From NCBI GenBank assembly GCA_023846275.1, contig CM043868.1, forward strand, positions 12,619,755 through 12,683,754: a stretch of DNA of 64,000 nt, written 5' to 3'. The notes beneath the pieces are model-generated. The model worked only from the letters and a program-made list of their open reading frames with translations. It made no database searches and had not been told where the DNA came from. The stretch comes from Vanilla planifolia (taxonomy: Eukaryota; Streptophyta; Magnoliopsida; Asparagales; Orchidaceae). The translations under genes were made by a program, and so were the position numbers. The first letter of the stretch is position 1. Each line of letters begins with the position of its first letter. This document shows, piece after piece, positions 9,990-23,395 of this stretch.

Positions 9990-12660
9990 GTTGAAACATG
10001 TCATTCACATATGCACTGAAAGCTGAAAGGTTTTTACATGTTTCTTGGGTATGAGTAGCTATTAAAGAGAGAAAACTTAAACTGTAAGATGAACTTAAGG
10101 ATTGTAACTACCTAAATGTATCGCAAATGAATTTTCAATATTGTCACTTAATAAAAAAATTAATTTGGGATTGACTTTATGTTAAGTGTTGGAACCTATT
10201 CTAAGGCCACCATATAGAATGAAGCCTGTAAAACTAGAGGAGATGAAAACATTACTGCAATATAAACATGAAAAAGGGTTTATTAGATTGAGCATATCCC
10301 TTAAGGTACAATGGTGTTATTTGTTAGAAAAAGGAAGATGTCAAGAAGAAGGAATTGAATAAAATTATTATTAGTCTATTATCAAAAATTGATAAATTAG
10401 TTGAGTAATTGTAAGGGTAACAATGTTCTTAAAATGTTGACCTATTTTTTTATTATCTTTAATTGAAGATTCATAAAGATGATATATTGAAGAATATATT
10501 CAAAACTAATGTTGGCATTATGAGCTTCTTATGTTACCTTTTGGTCTGACAAATGCTCTACAAACCTTTATAGACTTGATGAATAATTTTTTTTTAGATA
10601 ATGGTTAGATTAGTTTATGATTATATTCATAGATGATATTTAGATTTATTCAAGAGAGGAAAGGCATCTTGAAATGCATTTAAACATGGAGCTACAACTA
10701 TGAGGGCATTAGTTGTATGCAAAATTTATGAAGTATAGTTTTTGGTTGTAAAGTGTCTCATTTTGGTATAATAAATGTAAAGGGAATTTCATTAGATTCT
10801 TAAAAGTAGTTGTAGTTGCTAACTACTCGTGGTTGGCCAATATTTTTGAAATCAGAAGTTTACTTATGTTAGCAGGTTATTATAGGAAATTTGTCAAAGT
10901 TTTTTTTGTATATTATTTTGTAATTAATTTTTTAACTAAAAAGATGGTCCTATTTGTGTGGAACCTAGAGTGTGCAGAGAGTTTCTAGACTTTGAAAAAA
11001 AAGCTAAGTTGTATATTTGTCTTAATTTTCTTGAAAGTAACTTTTAGTTTTAGGTTTATAATGTTGCTTGCTTGACATGACTCATGTAGAAGAGTAAATC
11101 TTGGAAAAAGAAGATGGTTTAAAATGATAAAGGATTACAAACTAGATATTGCATATCATTTAGGTAAAGCTAATGTGGTAGCTGATGTCTGAGTAACTTC
11201 ATAGCTACTATTAAAGAGGCTTAGTTAAATATTAAAATTTCTTAATTGTAATCGAATGTTTTATCTTTAACAAACAAAAGAAATTTTACCCAACTAATAG
11301 TTGCAGTAGATTGGCTACAAACCCTTAAAGAATCTTAAGATAGAGATGAAGTGTAAAAAAAAGCTAGAATCTTTGAAGAAATGCAAGATGATTTCAATCT
11401 AAATGAGAATGAAATCTTATATTCTAAAAATAATTTGTAAGTTTTAACTAAACCTAAATTGAATAAAATAATTGTACATAAGGATTATGTTGTTAAATAT
11501 GTAATTTGTCTTGGCATACTAAAAAATACTATGACATATGGCAATTATTCTAGTGTCTTGGTATGAAATGGGATATAGCTAAGTATGTGAGCAAGTACAT
11601 GATATGTCAATAAGTAAATAATGAGCAACAAAGATTAAATGGATTATTGTAGCTACTCCTTATTCTTATGGAAAAATGGAAGGATATCTTTGTGAAATTT
11701 GTTATGAGACTTGCAAGAATTATCTTAAGAGATGATGTCATATGAGTGAGTAGTCATGGATAAGTTAACAAAATCTACAATTTGTTGTCTATCATTACTA
11801 CGTACTTTGCAAGGAAGTTAATACAACTATATGTTGACCAAATTGTTAGAAACATAGAAAGCCTAATGAGATATTATTTGATAGATATTCAAATTTTGTT
11901 TTCATATAAAAACGACTGTAACAAGCTTTTAGTACTTGACTAATATTCAACGCTACATTTAATCCTCACATTGGTAGATAGATTGTCATGACAGTATGGG
12001 CACTATAAGATATGTTGAGATAGTGTGACTTAAATTATAAAGATAATTATGAGACGCATATTTCTTTGATTGATTTTTCTTATAATAATTTTCAATTCCA
12101 TATGAGGTTTTGTATGGTATTGCTAGTTTATTCTATGTTGGTACAAAAAGAATAAAAAAAATCTTGTTGTTGGTCTTGAACTAGATGAAAAAATTTAATT
12201 AATTGGAGAAAGGATGCCAAAGATAGAACCATGAGGAATAGTATTTGATGCTAACCATAAAAAGATGAAATTTAAGGAAGGTGATTATATATCCGCAAAA
12301 GTAGGCACCATGAAAGGTGTACCTATGATTAAAAAAGGGCAAACTAAAGCCATAATTTATTGGATCTTTACAAGTTTTTGAAAGAATTAGAGAAGTTACA
12401 TATAAAATAACATTAAATCCTCAATTAACTAGTGTACATAATGTATTCCATATGTAATAGATCCTTCCCATGTAGTATATTATCATCCAAGCACTATATT
12501 TGAGTTCTAAGAAGAAGCAATTGAGAATCATAAATAAATAGATCAAATAATAGAGAAAGAAGAAATATAAGATATGAAAATAAAATATATTTTTAATAGA
12601 GTGTATTCAGATGAGTTAAACAACTCTTGTTTTATCTCAATTCAAGTTAGTTAGATATTA
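9990..12660 (+). mobile_element. Decayed Ty3/Gypsy chromovirus-type pol: RT, RNase H, integrase, C-terminal domain
   Basis: A polyprotein relic in sense order, with many stops and frameshifts. Landmarks: PPYRMKP at about 10209 (start of RT); LPFGLTNALQTF at about 10535-10570 (RT); FIDDI*IYSR at about 10625, the RT catalytic motif with a stop inside; AGYYRKFVK at about 10870; DYKLDIAYHLGKANVVADV at about 11145-11200 (end of RNase H); a stretch resembling the integrase core near 11645-12030, including NATFNPHIGR near 11950; LIDFSYNNFQFH near 12070; and DPSHVVYYHP near 12460, matching the DPSHV motif after the integrase of Tekay/Del-type elements. Expected Gln and Trp codons have become stops. 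Protease and gag are not recognisable upstream. The family call is secure; the exact lineage is likely but not proven. Confidence 0.85.
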
Positions 12661-13299
12661 TTATTAAAGTTGAGAGTTAAATAAGAAAATAAATTTTTTG
12701 TTATTATAATATTTGGGCATGTTTGTGTGAATAATTTAAAACATAACTCTTTGTTTAACCTTTTCATAATCATATATTCAATTATTTCCTCATTCTTCGA
12801 ATCAAGTCAACCACTAATCGAAAATCCTAGTTGCTTCTCCACCTCACTACTTGCCACTATTATGCTGTTGAAGCGCTATTATAAGTTATAGCATTGCTAT
12901 TCTCTCATCTGACTAAGGAGTTGTGGGGCTTTCCTAAATCCCTAACCATAACTCATGCTCTGCTTTTGTCAAGCATACAACAAGGAAGAGGGCTTAGAAG
13001 AGAAAGAAAGTGAGAGGAGTCGAGAGTAAGAGAAGGAGAAAGGAAGGGAGAAGGTGAGATCAGATACAAGTGAGAGAGAGAGAAAAAGAACAAATTGAGA
13101 AACCATAATGAAACTTTAATTTCATATTGCTTCTATGTTTCAACTTTTAGCTACACAATATACTATTTTCTTAACACAATAAAATTTGCTGCTTCTTTCA
13201 GTTTGATCCATGGAAGAAGTCAATGAAAATTTTAGGGATGAGAACATCGAAATTGAGGAAAGAGAAAATGAACAACTTTGTAATATTGAGATAAACAAT
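12661..13299 (+). other. Spacer between Gypsy pol and its probable 3' LTR; purine-rich tract
   Basis: No gene seen. 12970-13095 is a long purine-rich run dominated by GAGA and AAGG words. It may be polypurine-like or simply low-complexity sequence. The segment 12780-12970 is a little richer in GC than its surroundings, without a recognisable frame. Confidence 0.4.
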
Positions 13300-14570
13300 T
13301 GTTATAACATTCTATAATTATGGCTATTAATTAATTAATTAATTTAAAAAATTGATTATCTTGGCATATACGTCAATTTGATGATGAATAAGAGCTTATA
13401 GACAAAGGAGACTTAGCAATGCCTTTAAAGGTAAGGCGTTTATGAAATTATATTTTTCATAGAATTGTTTATCGATTATTGGAATTTTTTGACAAAGTGC
13501 ACATTCTTAGAGGAAGGAGTTATGAGTCCAAAGGAGGAAGGAGAATATCATATATAGAGTTTTAAATTACTAGAAATCCTTCAATATAAAGTTTGTGTAA
13601 TTTAACTTATAACGTAAGGTGAATGTTACAAAAAGAATATTATTATAAATATTTTTAAACAAAAATTATTAAATTATTTAATAATATTGAAAAAAATCTA
13701 TGAAATATATTATATTTTATTTAAAGTTTAATTATATTATTTTTGTTAAATTTTGACATATCAAGGAGGCTATAATTATGGAGAAGGATATTATGTATAT
13801 TATATTTAGAGGAAAAATTATTGAAATATTAAATAACATTGAATAGTTATGTAAACTTTATGGAAGATAGAGATTAATGATATGTTTTTCTAAAATTAAT
13901 CAAAAAAATGCTTGGAGATCATTTGGACTAAAAGATTTAAGAAATCAAAATTAATATAATCTCTTAATTAAAAATAAAATAATTATATGATTTTTCTGTT
14001 TTTCCTAATTAACCTAAATACCAATGGAACTGATGATTAAAAACACATGGAGTGGATAACCCCCAACCATGGAAATAGCAAAAAACTTCATAGAAACATT
14101 AAGCAAGGTGCAACCTATATTTTATTGAAATTTGGTGCATTAAGGTATATTAAATTAATGATTTGGATGATTTAGGAAAATCCAACCAATGAGAATGGCT
14201 ATGAATTGAAAACAAGAAAAATTAGAATTTATAAAATGAGAATTTGGTCATGGAAGAAATGTTTAGAAATTCCTTAACAAAATTTGAGAGTATTGTGAGC
14301 TCTTATGTTAGAATTTAAGAGAAACGAATGTCTAAGTTATCACAATGTCAACAAATTTAGGCTTTTAGAATTGAGATTCATAAGGAGAGAAACAAAGGTG
14401 CAAAGAAGGAATTTGGCTTGGCAAAGCCATCGATAGTTGTGCTTGCAACAAATTAATATTTGATAATGAGTGAGAAGTAGGTGATTGTAAACCTTATGGT
14501 ACATATGTTTGTTAGTTGATAAATGCAAGTTTGTAGCCCTTGGCATTGAGGATTTGATTAAATTATAAAT
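13300..14570 (+). mobile_element. Probable 3' LTR of the Gypsy relic
   Basis: It starts TGTTATAACATTCTATAA and aligns by eye, with many changes, to the LTR-like segment starting at 31590 (TGTAACATTCC...). Shared landmarks in the same order: a 'gaggaaggagt...agtcc..a.aggagg' block (13508 versus 31818), an 'aaaagaatat.attat' block, a 'tttgacatat..a.gagg' block (13754 versus 32082), and a 'tttggt.atggaaga' block near 14245 and 32475. The right end is not fixed and may run past 14570. Short minus-strand open frames here (for example 14340-14546) show no recognisable protein. Confidence 0.6.
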
Positions 14571-15639
14571 TAATATTTTGTTTACTTTTAATTTTTAGAC
14601 TTAGATGTTAAGTTGTATGTTATGTACTTCTCATTTACTTATTTAATTTTTTACAAAGCTTCTGATATGGGTTACTTGTTTGGCATAAAAAATATTCATG
14701 TGAGTAATAACTTGTGCGATGGGAAAAAAGTTAATAATAATTTTGTTAATTACTACTTAGAAAATTTTAAAGGTAGAAAGATAAAGTAATTAAGGGAATA
14801 AGGTTAGAAATATCATTAGGGAAAAGAGATAAGTACCAATAAGATGATTAAGTAAACTTATGGAACGTGTAACTTGATGAGAAAAATTTTAAAAGAGTAT
14901 AACCTAATGGTAAGAAAATGAACCTATCATGCTAATCTATTGATGATCTCCTCGGATCGATGAAATTAGAAAAGGAACCAATAAATTGGAAAAAAAGGAA
15001 GAAAGGGCATAATTGAAAGCATGTGATATGTCCTAAAATTGTCATATATAACTAGATTTTCTACTTAATAGTGTTGGTTAGCTTAGCTTTTTTTTTGTTT
15101 TACAAAAATTTTAAGTCACGTTGATGCATTTCATGAGATCTAGGACATGATGAATAGAGAGATGATTTAGATAAGCATGTTTCACTTATGTTGTTTTAGT
15201 TGTCATGTAATATGATTGATTCATTTGATATGTGATGTTATTATAATAACAAGAGATATTATAAGAATCACAATGTTGTGGTTATTGAACAATGCTAAAT
15301 ATAATTTGAATTTTTTTATATTGTCAAAGAAATTATGATTCTTTAAATTCAATATAGTTTTAATTTTATTGTGATTTCATAAAAAGGTGTGGTTCACTTC
15401 ATTATAAAGAAAGTTAAATGTTAAATTCTTTCAAAAAATGATCTCACATGTTCTCAAAATAGGAAATTTATTATTAAGGGAAATAGTATTAACTGAGAAT
15501 TTCCATTTTAAGGATTTATATGTGGATTTATTTTTATAACCATATATAAATGGATTTTTGGTTTTAATTCTATCATAATGATGTCTTGTTGTGTATATAG
15601 ACATAGATTAAATGGTTTAAAATTTATATAGCAACCCTT

Positions 15640-15682
<43 letters not shown>

Positions 15683-18149
15683 GTAAAAAAATAAAATAAA
15701 TCAAGGAAATTTCATAAAAGTGGTTTTAGAGCAATTATAATCCAAAAGGTAGAGAATTATACAAAAACATACAACCTAAGCTGTGAAACTCTAAAAGAAT
15801 GAAATTTAACATACAAAACAAAGTTAGAAAGGTTTAAAAAAATATTATAGCTTGTATAATTTTAAGGTATGAAATTTAAAAAGAATTGGAAAACCTGGGT
15901 TATGAGAATGGATATACATTTGACGAGAAAAAAACACATGTTTTACATTTTATTTGTTGCTTATTTTATATGTAATATGCATTGTTAGAATGCTATGTGG
16001 AATTAAGAAATTTTTATAATTGCAATTGTTAAGTTAAACTTAATGTATATATATTAAACCAAATGTACATTAGGTGTAGGAAAATGAAACTTAAAGTAAG
16101 ATAGAGATAAGGTTATCATACGATTTAAGATTATGCATGATATATTAGATTCAGTGTATAGTATGATAGATTAACCGTACAACACATTTGACTTAAGATG
16201 AAGAGAAATAGTTAAACCTAAGAAAATCACATTGTACATTAATAGATAACATTTAGTAAGCTAAGGTTAGAATTAACAAAACATATGTAAGAAGTAAATG
16301 CAACATAATTATATGGTATATTAATAAATATTGTATAATATATTAGGATCAAAAGTAATAGTACTTAATTGATAAGTAGTAACCTTTTGAAAGTGGATAA
16401 TTTGTTAGGCTATATGCTAGTAAGAGAAGGAACATACTGTATGATTAAGGAAACATACCATATATTATACACACATACACACATAAGGAAAAATAAAAAT
16501 TTGAATTATCATACAATACATTAGTATTAACATATAGAACATTATCTAAAGAAAAATAAGAGAAGAAGAGATACGAAATATATGAGGTTTGGGATTGATG
16601 TTTGTGGAGACAACAAAAAACATAATATATCATTTTGGAATAAGATCAAACCTCTACTAGGGGTAAGCACTCGTAAAGGTTTCCAAGGGAGGTCAGTTTT
16701 GTTTGGGATTTAATTTAATCGAGATTTGAGACATCTCTATAAAAAGAATATAATACAAAGCATGGTAAGATGAAGATGAAGAAAAATTCATAGATTGAAA
16801 CAAATTAGAACAATTCAAAGAAATATAAGGTTAAAGAATTTATTACGAGAAATTATTTGTAAAACTTGGGAGGAGTGGAAAAGCTAAAGAAATTTAAAAT
16901 AATTATTATATAATTTTAAGAGATATACATGGGAGCTCTATGCCAAAGAAAAATAATCAACAAATTAATATATTAAGGATATGAATTAGACTCTTAGTAT
17001 CATGATTAGTTGCTTCAAATATTAAAGAAATTACTATAGATTAGAGAGTGAATTGAATTTCTTATAAAGGATAATTAAATTTTGGCAATGTAAAATTATT
17101 TTGCTAAGAATGATGACAAAACTTAGTAAATTTGATTAGTTGTTAAGGTAATGTTGAAGGTTTATCAAATATCCAAAACTTTATGGTGGAATATATGGAA
17201 ATTTTGGAAAATTAAATCTAGTGAATATGAAAGTAAAAGTGTTCTAGAGAAATAAATTCATAAATATAAAAGGAGTATACGAATATTAGAAAATTGGAAG
17301 AGGACAAATGAATTTATAAATATGAACATCTAAATAGTTTAATGATCCTAAAATAAATTTTGATTGATGAAATTTAATTTGATGAGAAGTTCTTTGAAAT
17401 TACAAGAGAAATTGGGAGACTTAAAATAAAGATTTAAATTTTAGTGATTCTAATGAAATATCTAAGTGAAAGATTACCAAAAAATTTAAAATTTTTAGAG
17501 TGCCTATGATGAAAACTCTTTAGCAATATGTGTAGAATTTATAGTGAAATTTTAAAGGGTTTTAAGAACATAAGCTAAAATTTGAAATTTTAGTACTTAA
17601 TCAAACCAATTAGAGAAAAGTTAATTTGAAGAGTCGATCCCTTTAATGAGATTTTGAAAAGATGATGATTCAAGGGCAAAGGAAAGTGAAATGTTAGAAG
17701 AGATAAATTCAAGGAATTAGTAAGGATATAAAATGTCAACGAGGGAGTGAAGTCCTTAAGATAATATGAAGTAATGGTGTGGTTAGGAGAAATTACCCTT
17801 AAAAGGGTTTTGAAGTAAGTCAATTTGTTTAATTTAGAGTGACTAGAGACTTCAAAAGTAATTTTGTTAAAATGTAAGAAAATATAGGGTAAGGAAGAAG
17901 TGTGGAATTAAAAGAGTTTTGGAGTTTACTACTTTGATGAAATTAAGAAGCATTGGAAGTATTTGAAGGAATTTGATTTAATTGAAGGTGGTTTTAAATG
18001 AAAGTAAAATGAATTTATTCAATGAGTGGATAGTAAAAACTTACTATAAAAAGTTGATTTAAGTTTTCCTCATTATTTTTAACATTCATGTCATACAAAT
18101 TATTATACATAGATCTTGAATACATGTTAACATTTTTAGTGGGAAAATT
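14571..18149. other. AT-rich DNA without recognised genes; (CA)n(TA)n microsatellite
   Basis: Contains a (CA)n run followed by (TA)n at 15643-15682. 16100-16520 has several words like ATCATACGAT/ATCATACAAT that also occur near 31.3, 34.7 and 56-57 kb. 16900-18100 has many A-rich plus-strand words and could be the 5' leader of the Gypsy gag that follows, but nothing proves it. Confidence 0.4.
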
Positions 18150-19150
18150 GAAATTTGGCAACTCAAATTTTCATGAAAAGAAGGTAAAAATTTCAATAAG
18201 GAAATAGCATAGGATGAAACTTTTAGAAAGTAAATGAATCATGAAATAAGGAAAGAAATGCTAGGGGTGCAAGCTCAACAAGAGATGCCACTTATTAGAA
18301 ACAATGAGGGACATGTGGAATGCTATCAAATTGATCATTTAGTGGAGCAATTTTTAACATTTGATCCATTTCATATAGAAGATTGGATCAAAAAAATAGA
18401 AATGCTTTTTTGTAAGATGCTTTGCAAGAAACACAATAAAAGTTTTCAGATGATGATGATTTTAGATAATGACTTTTTATGGCAAAGATAATAGAGACTT
18501 TCTTTGGTGAACACCTAGTTTTGGGTATATCATGAGAGGAATTTATTCAAATTTATCTATGGTAGCATTTTCCAACATTATCAAAAGGTAACAAAGAAAA
18601 TCTACAAAATAGTGTTGAGGAATACAACTATGTTTGAATTATAATAGTTACTATTCAAGCTGGTTATATATAGTCTTGATCTCGTTATAAATAGAAATGA
18701 TAAATTTTTCAAAAGAGCTTAAATGACTCCATTATGAATGTTATGTGGGTCCCTACCTATGAGGAATTAGTGGAGGTTTCCAAGCCTTCAAAATAAAGTC
18801 AAATTTTTATGGAGGTCAAGAAAGTAAGATGATAAGATAAGAAATAATCCCATCAAAGGGTGGTCCAAAATTTAAGAAGACTAAGATGATGAAAACAAGA
18901 GAGAAACCACATTGTATAAAGTTTGTAAAAATCAATGGGAGGAATGCTATAAGAAGAGAAAGACAAAGTGTTTTTCATGTTATGATCCTAGGCATTATGC
19001 TAGACAATCTTCATTAATCACAGGAAAATCCACTAATGAAAATAACTTTGTAAAGGAAATAAGACATATAGGGAATTATATAAAAGAATATATAAATATT
19101 TTATTTATCGTATTATTAGCCATTATGCTCAAAACTACCTAGGAATCTTA
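18150..19150 (+). mobile_element. Decayed Ty3/Gypsy gag with zinc-knuckle remnant
   Basis: The frame 18234-18491 contains FLTFDPFHIEDWIKKIEMLF, which matches the Gypsy gag pattern of 'F.G.....AE.WI..ME..F'. Further on, MNVMWVPTYEELVEV (about 18736-18780) fits the later gag helix region. The frame 18912-19142 has CFSCYDPRHYARQ, a CCHC zinc knuckle whose last Cys is lost, preceded by KNQWEECYKK as in many Gypsy gags. Frames are broken by stops between these parts. No pol follows: after 19150 the sequence changes to other repeat debris. This gag could belong to the element whose LTR starts at 13300, or to a separate copy. Confidence 0.75.
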
Positions 19151-20477
19151 AAGGAAACAAAAAATAACAAAGTCCAATAGATTAAAGCTTTAATGTCTTC
19201 AAATAATTTTTTTTATATGATTGATTTTAACTATTTTTCAATAATTATGAGAATGATTAAAAGCTAACAATAATATAACTAATTATTAGATGATTTCCTC
19301 AATGCTTGCATGTACATAAACAAATTAAGTGTATGACTACATTCTAGGAAAACACAATAGAAGAATAGATGAGTGTTATAAGAAATTATAGAAAGATAGA
19401 TGTATAAGTGTGGTGACTCTCACTCACTTTTCTAGGTTCAGATCCACATCATCTATTTCTTTTATGTTTTCTTTGGTTTTAAAAATATTTATTTGAAATT
19501 TAATATAATTTTAAAACCATTTTCATGCTCAAGGCTTAAAAATAATTTTAAAACCATAAAGGAAGAAATCCAAAATTATTAAAATAAAAAATCAAAGAAT
19601 AGGTATAGATGGTGTCAATTCTTCGTAAAACCATTAATTCAAACAATTATATCAAGATACTAATCTTGTCCACTCTAAAACAAGCATATATGGTGTCACA
19701 TTCTAACTAACTTAAAATTCGAATAACTTTATGGAACATACGAACAATATCAAAATGTCATGTAAAATACAAAACATGCAACAAATCTAGAGAAATCAAT
19801 CCCAAAATCAAGTAAAGGTGACAAAAAATAATAAAAAATACAATATAATGACTCAAATAAAATAATAATATAGAAAACAATATACATGGACTCAAGATCC
19901 ATATAGAACATAAGATGAAAATTATATGAAGAAAACATTTGTGAACTGAGTATAATAACAAACCTCACATGCAAAGCATCTCTTATAAGGATCACAATTA
20001 AAACATACTCTCGATTTAAGGTCCCAAGCTATGCTTTATAAACCTATAACTCTATGCATATCTATATTATGACCTATAATCTTAAGTAATTACTAAGTAT
20101 GATATGCTTAGTAAGCAAACTATTAGGTACAACCAATATAATAATATAGAAGTGTAGTAATGGAGTTGATAATAAGAATAGAGAGATAAATAAATAAATA
20201 CATGAAAATCTAACAAGATATGAAAGTGTTGAAATATTGTATATAAGTGTATGCATCATAATCATATATACATATTGTCATCTCATAATAATATTATTGT
20301 ATAGTACTTGTATCATAAAATAACTTTTATTTACTTTCTTTTCTTTAATCACTTTCATATTCAAATTTATTTTATTTTTCTTTAGTTATTTAGTATTTCT
20401 TACTTTAGCATCCTAACCTTTTCATATGGCCATTATCTTTACTCGTTATGACCCTATATCATATCATCATTTATTAC

Positions 20478-20720
20478 AAAATCACCACTCACATTGTCCA
20501 ACATCTTGTGCTCATGATCACGTGGTCTCTATCATCTTATGGCCCATAATTTAAGTACCAATAATAATATGGGCTTTTGACTTTTCATCACGTATAGCAA
20601 AATTACTGCTCACATTGCTCAACATCTCGTTCTCATAATGGTGGGGTGTTAGTTGTGCCATAGACCACAATCTAGATACTTACAATAATAAGATTGAGTA
20701 TTTTTCATATTGAGCTGCCA
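20478..20720. repeat. Imperfect tandem duplication, about 120 bp
   Basis: Two copies starting near 20478 and 20598 share 'aaaat.ac..ctcacattg..caacatct.gt.ctcat.at', then 'ggccca..at.ta..tac', and 'ca.cacgt/ttttcat' near their ends. They are diverged, so old. Confidence 0.6.
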
Positions 20721-20870
20721 TGAGAAAGGGTCATAGAAAGAATCTCATCACATTCTTATTTTATCTTTCTCGTGATCTTAAAGATTAACAAGTTGTTTAG
20801 GTTATCTTTTTTCTTTCTTTTCTTTTTCACTTTATGCATTTCTTTTTTATCTTATGTTTTGATTATTATT

Positions 20871-20875
<5 letters not shown>

Positions 20876-20954
<79 letters not shown>
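20876..20954. repeat. (TA)n microsatellite, about 79 bp
   Basis: Uninterrupted AT dinucleotides. The open frame across it would encode alternating Ile/Tyr and is not a gene. Confidence 0.95.
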
Positions 20955-20957
<3 letters not shown>

Positions 20958-23111
20958 GTTACCTTATAGATTTGAATAGATATAGATGAATTTATTCCAT
21001 GCAATATATTCACATCATACCATATCATATTCCACAATAATACTTAAAGATAATTTAACAATTTAAACCACTTATATCATAATTATTTAGCTTTTTGGTT
21101 GATGACTTGAGGTTGTCACTCTATTACCTTTCTTTTTTATATATTTTCTCATAATTTCTTTCACAATTCAGCTAATATTTTTTTGATTATTTATATTTCA
21201 TTTATAAATATTTCAAAATTCTCTAACTTTGCTTTAAACTTTCTCTTCTTTCATCATTTCTCTAAACTACATATGCTTACATAATAAAATTCTCAATCAT
21301 AGCTAAAAAAAGTCTCTAAATTCTTTTAATATTCTTCTATAATTAATTATTCACACCTTTCCATTATATAGTCCAATCTCTCCCATAATACCACATGATG
21401 TACATAATCATTTAGGATGATTCCAATTTGGATGAACTGATCACCTAATCATCAAGCTAATCATATAGTTTGATGATTCCATCATGTAATCTAATATTTA
21501 AAAGGAATCGTATACTTGTCTAATTGAATTTTTCATCACTTGGTGAGTATAAGCTTGTCATATTATCCAATAATTACTATTGTACCATTTGATTTCCTCA
21601 AAAAACCTAGGTCTAGTAGTGCATAATTAAATCATATAATACATTTAGGATGATCATACCATCAATTCCTCATAAGAAAGGTTTAGTCAAAAATTTTGTA
21701 CTTAATAGATCATCTGAATGTAGTCATCATATGGTATGTTTGGGCTTATCATATATTATAATCAGGACTTACGTATAATTTGGAAAATGACAAGTTCCAC
21801 AATAACTCAAACAAATACTACCAATACTCAGTCATTCAAAAACCATCAGTCTAGTGGCTCAAAAAATAATTTAATAGCATCCCAAGCAAAGAAAATCTCA
21901 AATAAAAGCTTACCTTATGCAACTCTTTTAGCAAGAATGAGATTTAAGCTCCTTTCATCAAATTCTCTCTTTCATAGCTCAAACTCTTGCTACAGTAGAT
22001 ATCCAAACCAAAACTTAAAATTCATTTTTCTTACTCTTCTCAATCTTTCATTCCCTTTTAAATTCCTTCTCATATAGCATGTAGCCAAACCTAAATTTAG
22101 GAGAAAAGGGCTAAAGCTTATCCTTTGTAATAAATAAATGATTAAAATAATGTAATATTTTTCTTTTTTTACAATATTAATAAAAAATTCAAACAAATTC
22201 TACTTGCGAATTCCTTGCATCACGTGATGACCCTTCTTACCATATCATAATTAGAATTTATTTTCTAATTCGTAATCAATTAGAACTCTTATTTTTCACT
22301 AATTATAGTTTTCAATTAGATAGAACATCTCTTATACTTTATCTAGTTTTCATATATATATATATATAGACAATAATTCAATATATATCAAACATATAAT
22401 TTTACATAATTTATATATCATAACAAAAAATATCACATCTATCTGTACAATTTCATATCCACATCTACACAATTTTGCAACAATTCATTATATTATTATA
22501 TCTATATTACTTGTACACAATACAACAAAAGATATAATCATACACTTTACAAAGTTATTTAGTACAAGGCCTTTAGAAATGCAAGTTCTTTCCTTTAGAA
22601 GCATTCATACTTGTGTTATGATTCAAGTATACTAAAAAAGTTAGTGCAAAGGAATAGGGTAAGCCAACTATCACAAGGTTAGTACACTATATCTAATAAT
22701 AAATATATGCAAAACAACAAATATTGGGTCATGTCACATGTAGGGTCTAAATCACATAAACCAAATCAAAGAATAAACTATCAAGGGCTTATTTAATTTA
22801 AAACATAACATGAAATATAATGTGCTATAAAAGAATATGCCATAGTTATAAAAAAAATACATACACATGCAATTGCTTATTTGTTTTTATTCTTTTTCTT
22901 CATGTGGCCTTAGTTATTAATATTTATTTCTACTTAACTAAATAAATCTTACAATAGTCATACTACTATTCTTACTCTCTCTTAGAGTAGTCAGTCAGTA
23001 GCCTCTTTTTAATTATCTTAATTATAATAGAAATCTTAATTATTAGTTGTTCATTTCATATATTCATGCATAAGATTGCTCAGTCTTTATATTTTAATTA
23101 GTATTATCTAG

Positions 23112-23395
23112 TACTCATTTTTTTATGACAAATTTTGATCAAGTGACACATTGGCATCAGCCACCATCATAATGGCACATTTCCACCATATGATATGCTA
23201 GCCACTAGTCACTATCACAATGATATATCTCGATCATGTGACTCACTAGCTACTAGCTACTATCATAATGACATATCTTAATCTTATGTAATACTAGATG
23301 CTTGCCACTATCATAGTGGCACATCTTAATCATGTAGTATACTGGCCATTAGCCAAAAAAGAAATAACATATCTATCTTATGCGACACTAGTCAT
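23112..23395. repeat. Tandem array, 48-bp unit, five to six copies
   Basis: Successive copies are marked by CACTATCAYARTGRCAYATC at about 23161, 23210, 23258 and 23306, followed by 'at.atgtga.actagc'. Weaker copies lie on both sides. The spacing is 48-49 bp with moderate divergence between units. Confidence 0.8.

Noticed and set aside
20772..20969. Plus-strand frame with Ile-Tyr repeats
   Set aside because: Translation of a (TA)n microsatellite.
23112..23395. Possible CRISPR-like array
   Set aside because: Units are directly adjacent and diverged, with no unique spacers, and the DNA is plant nuclear.
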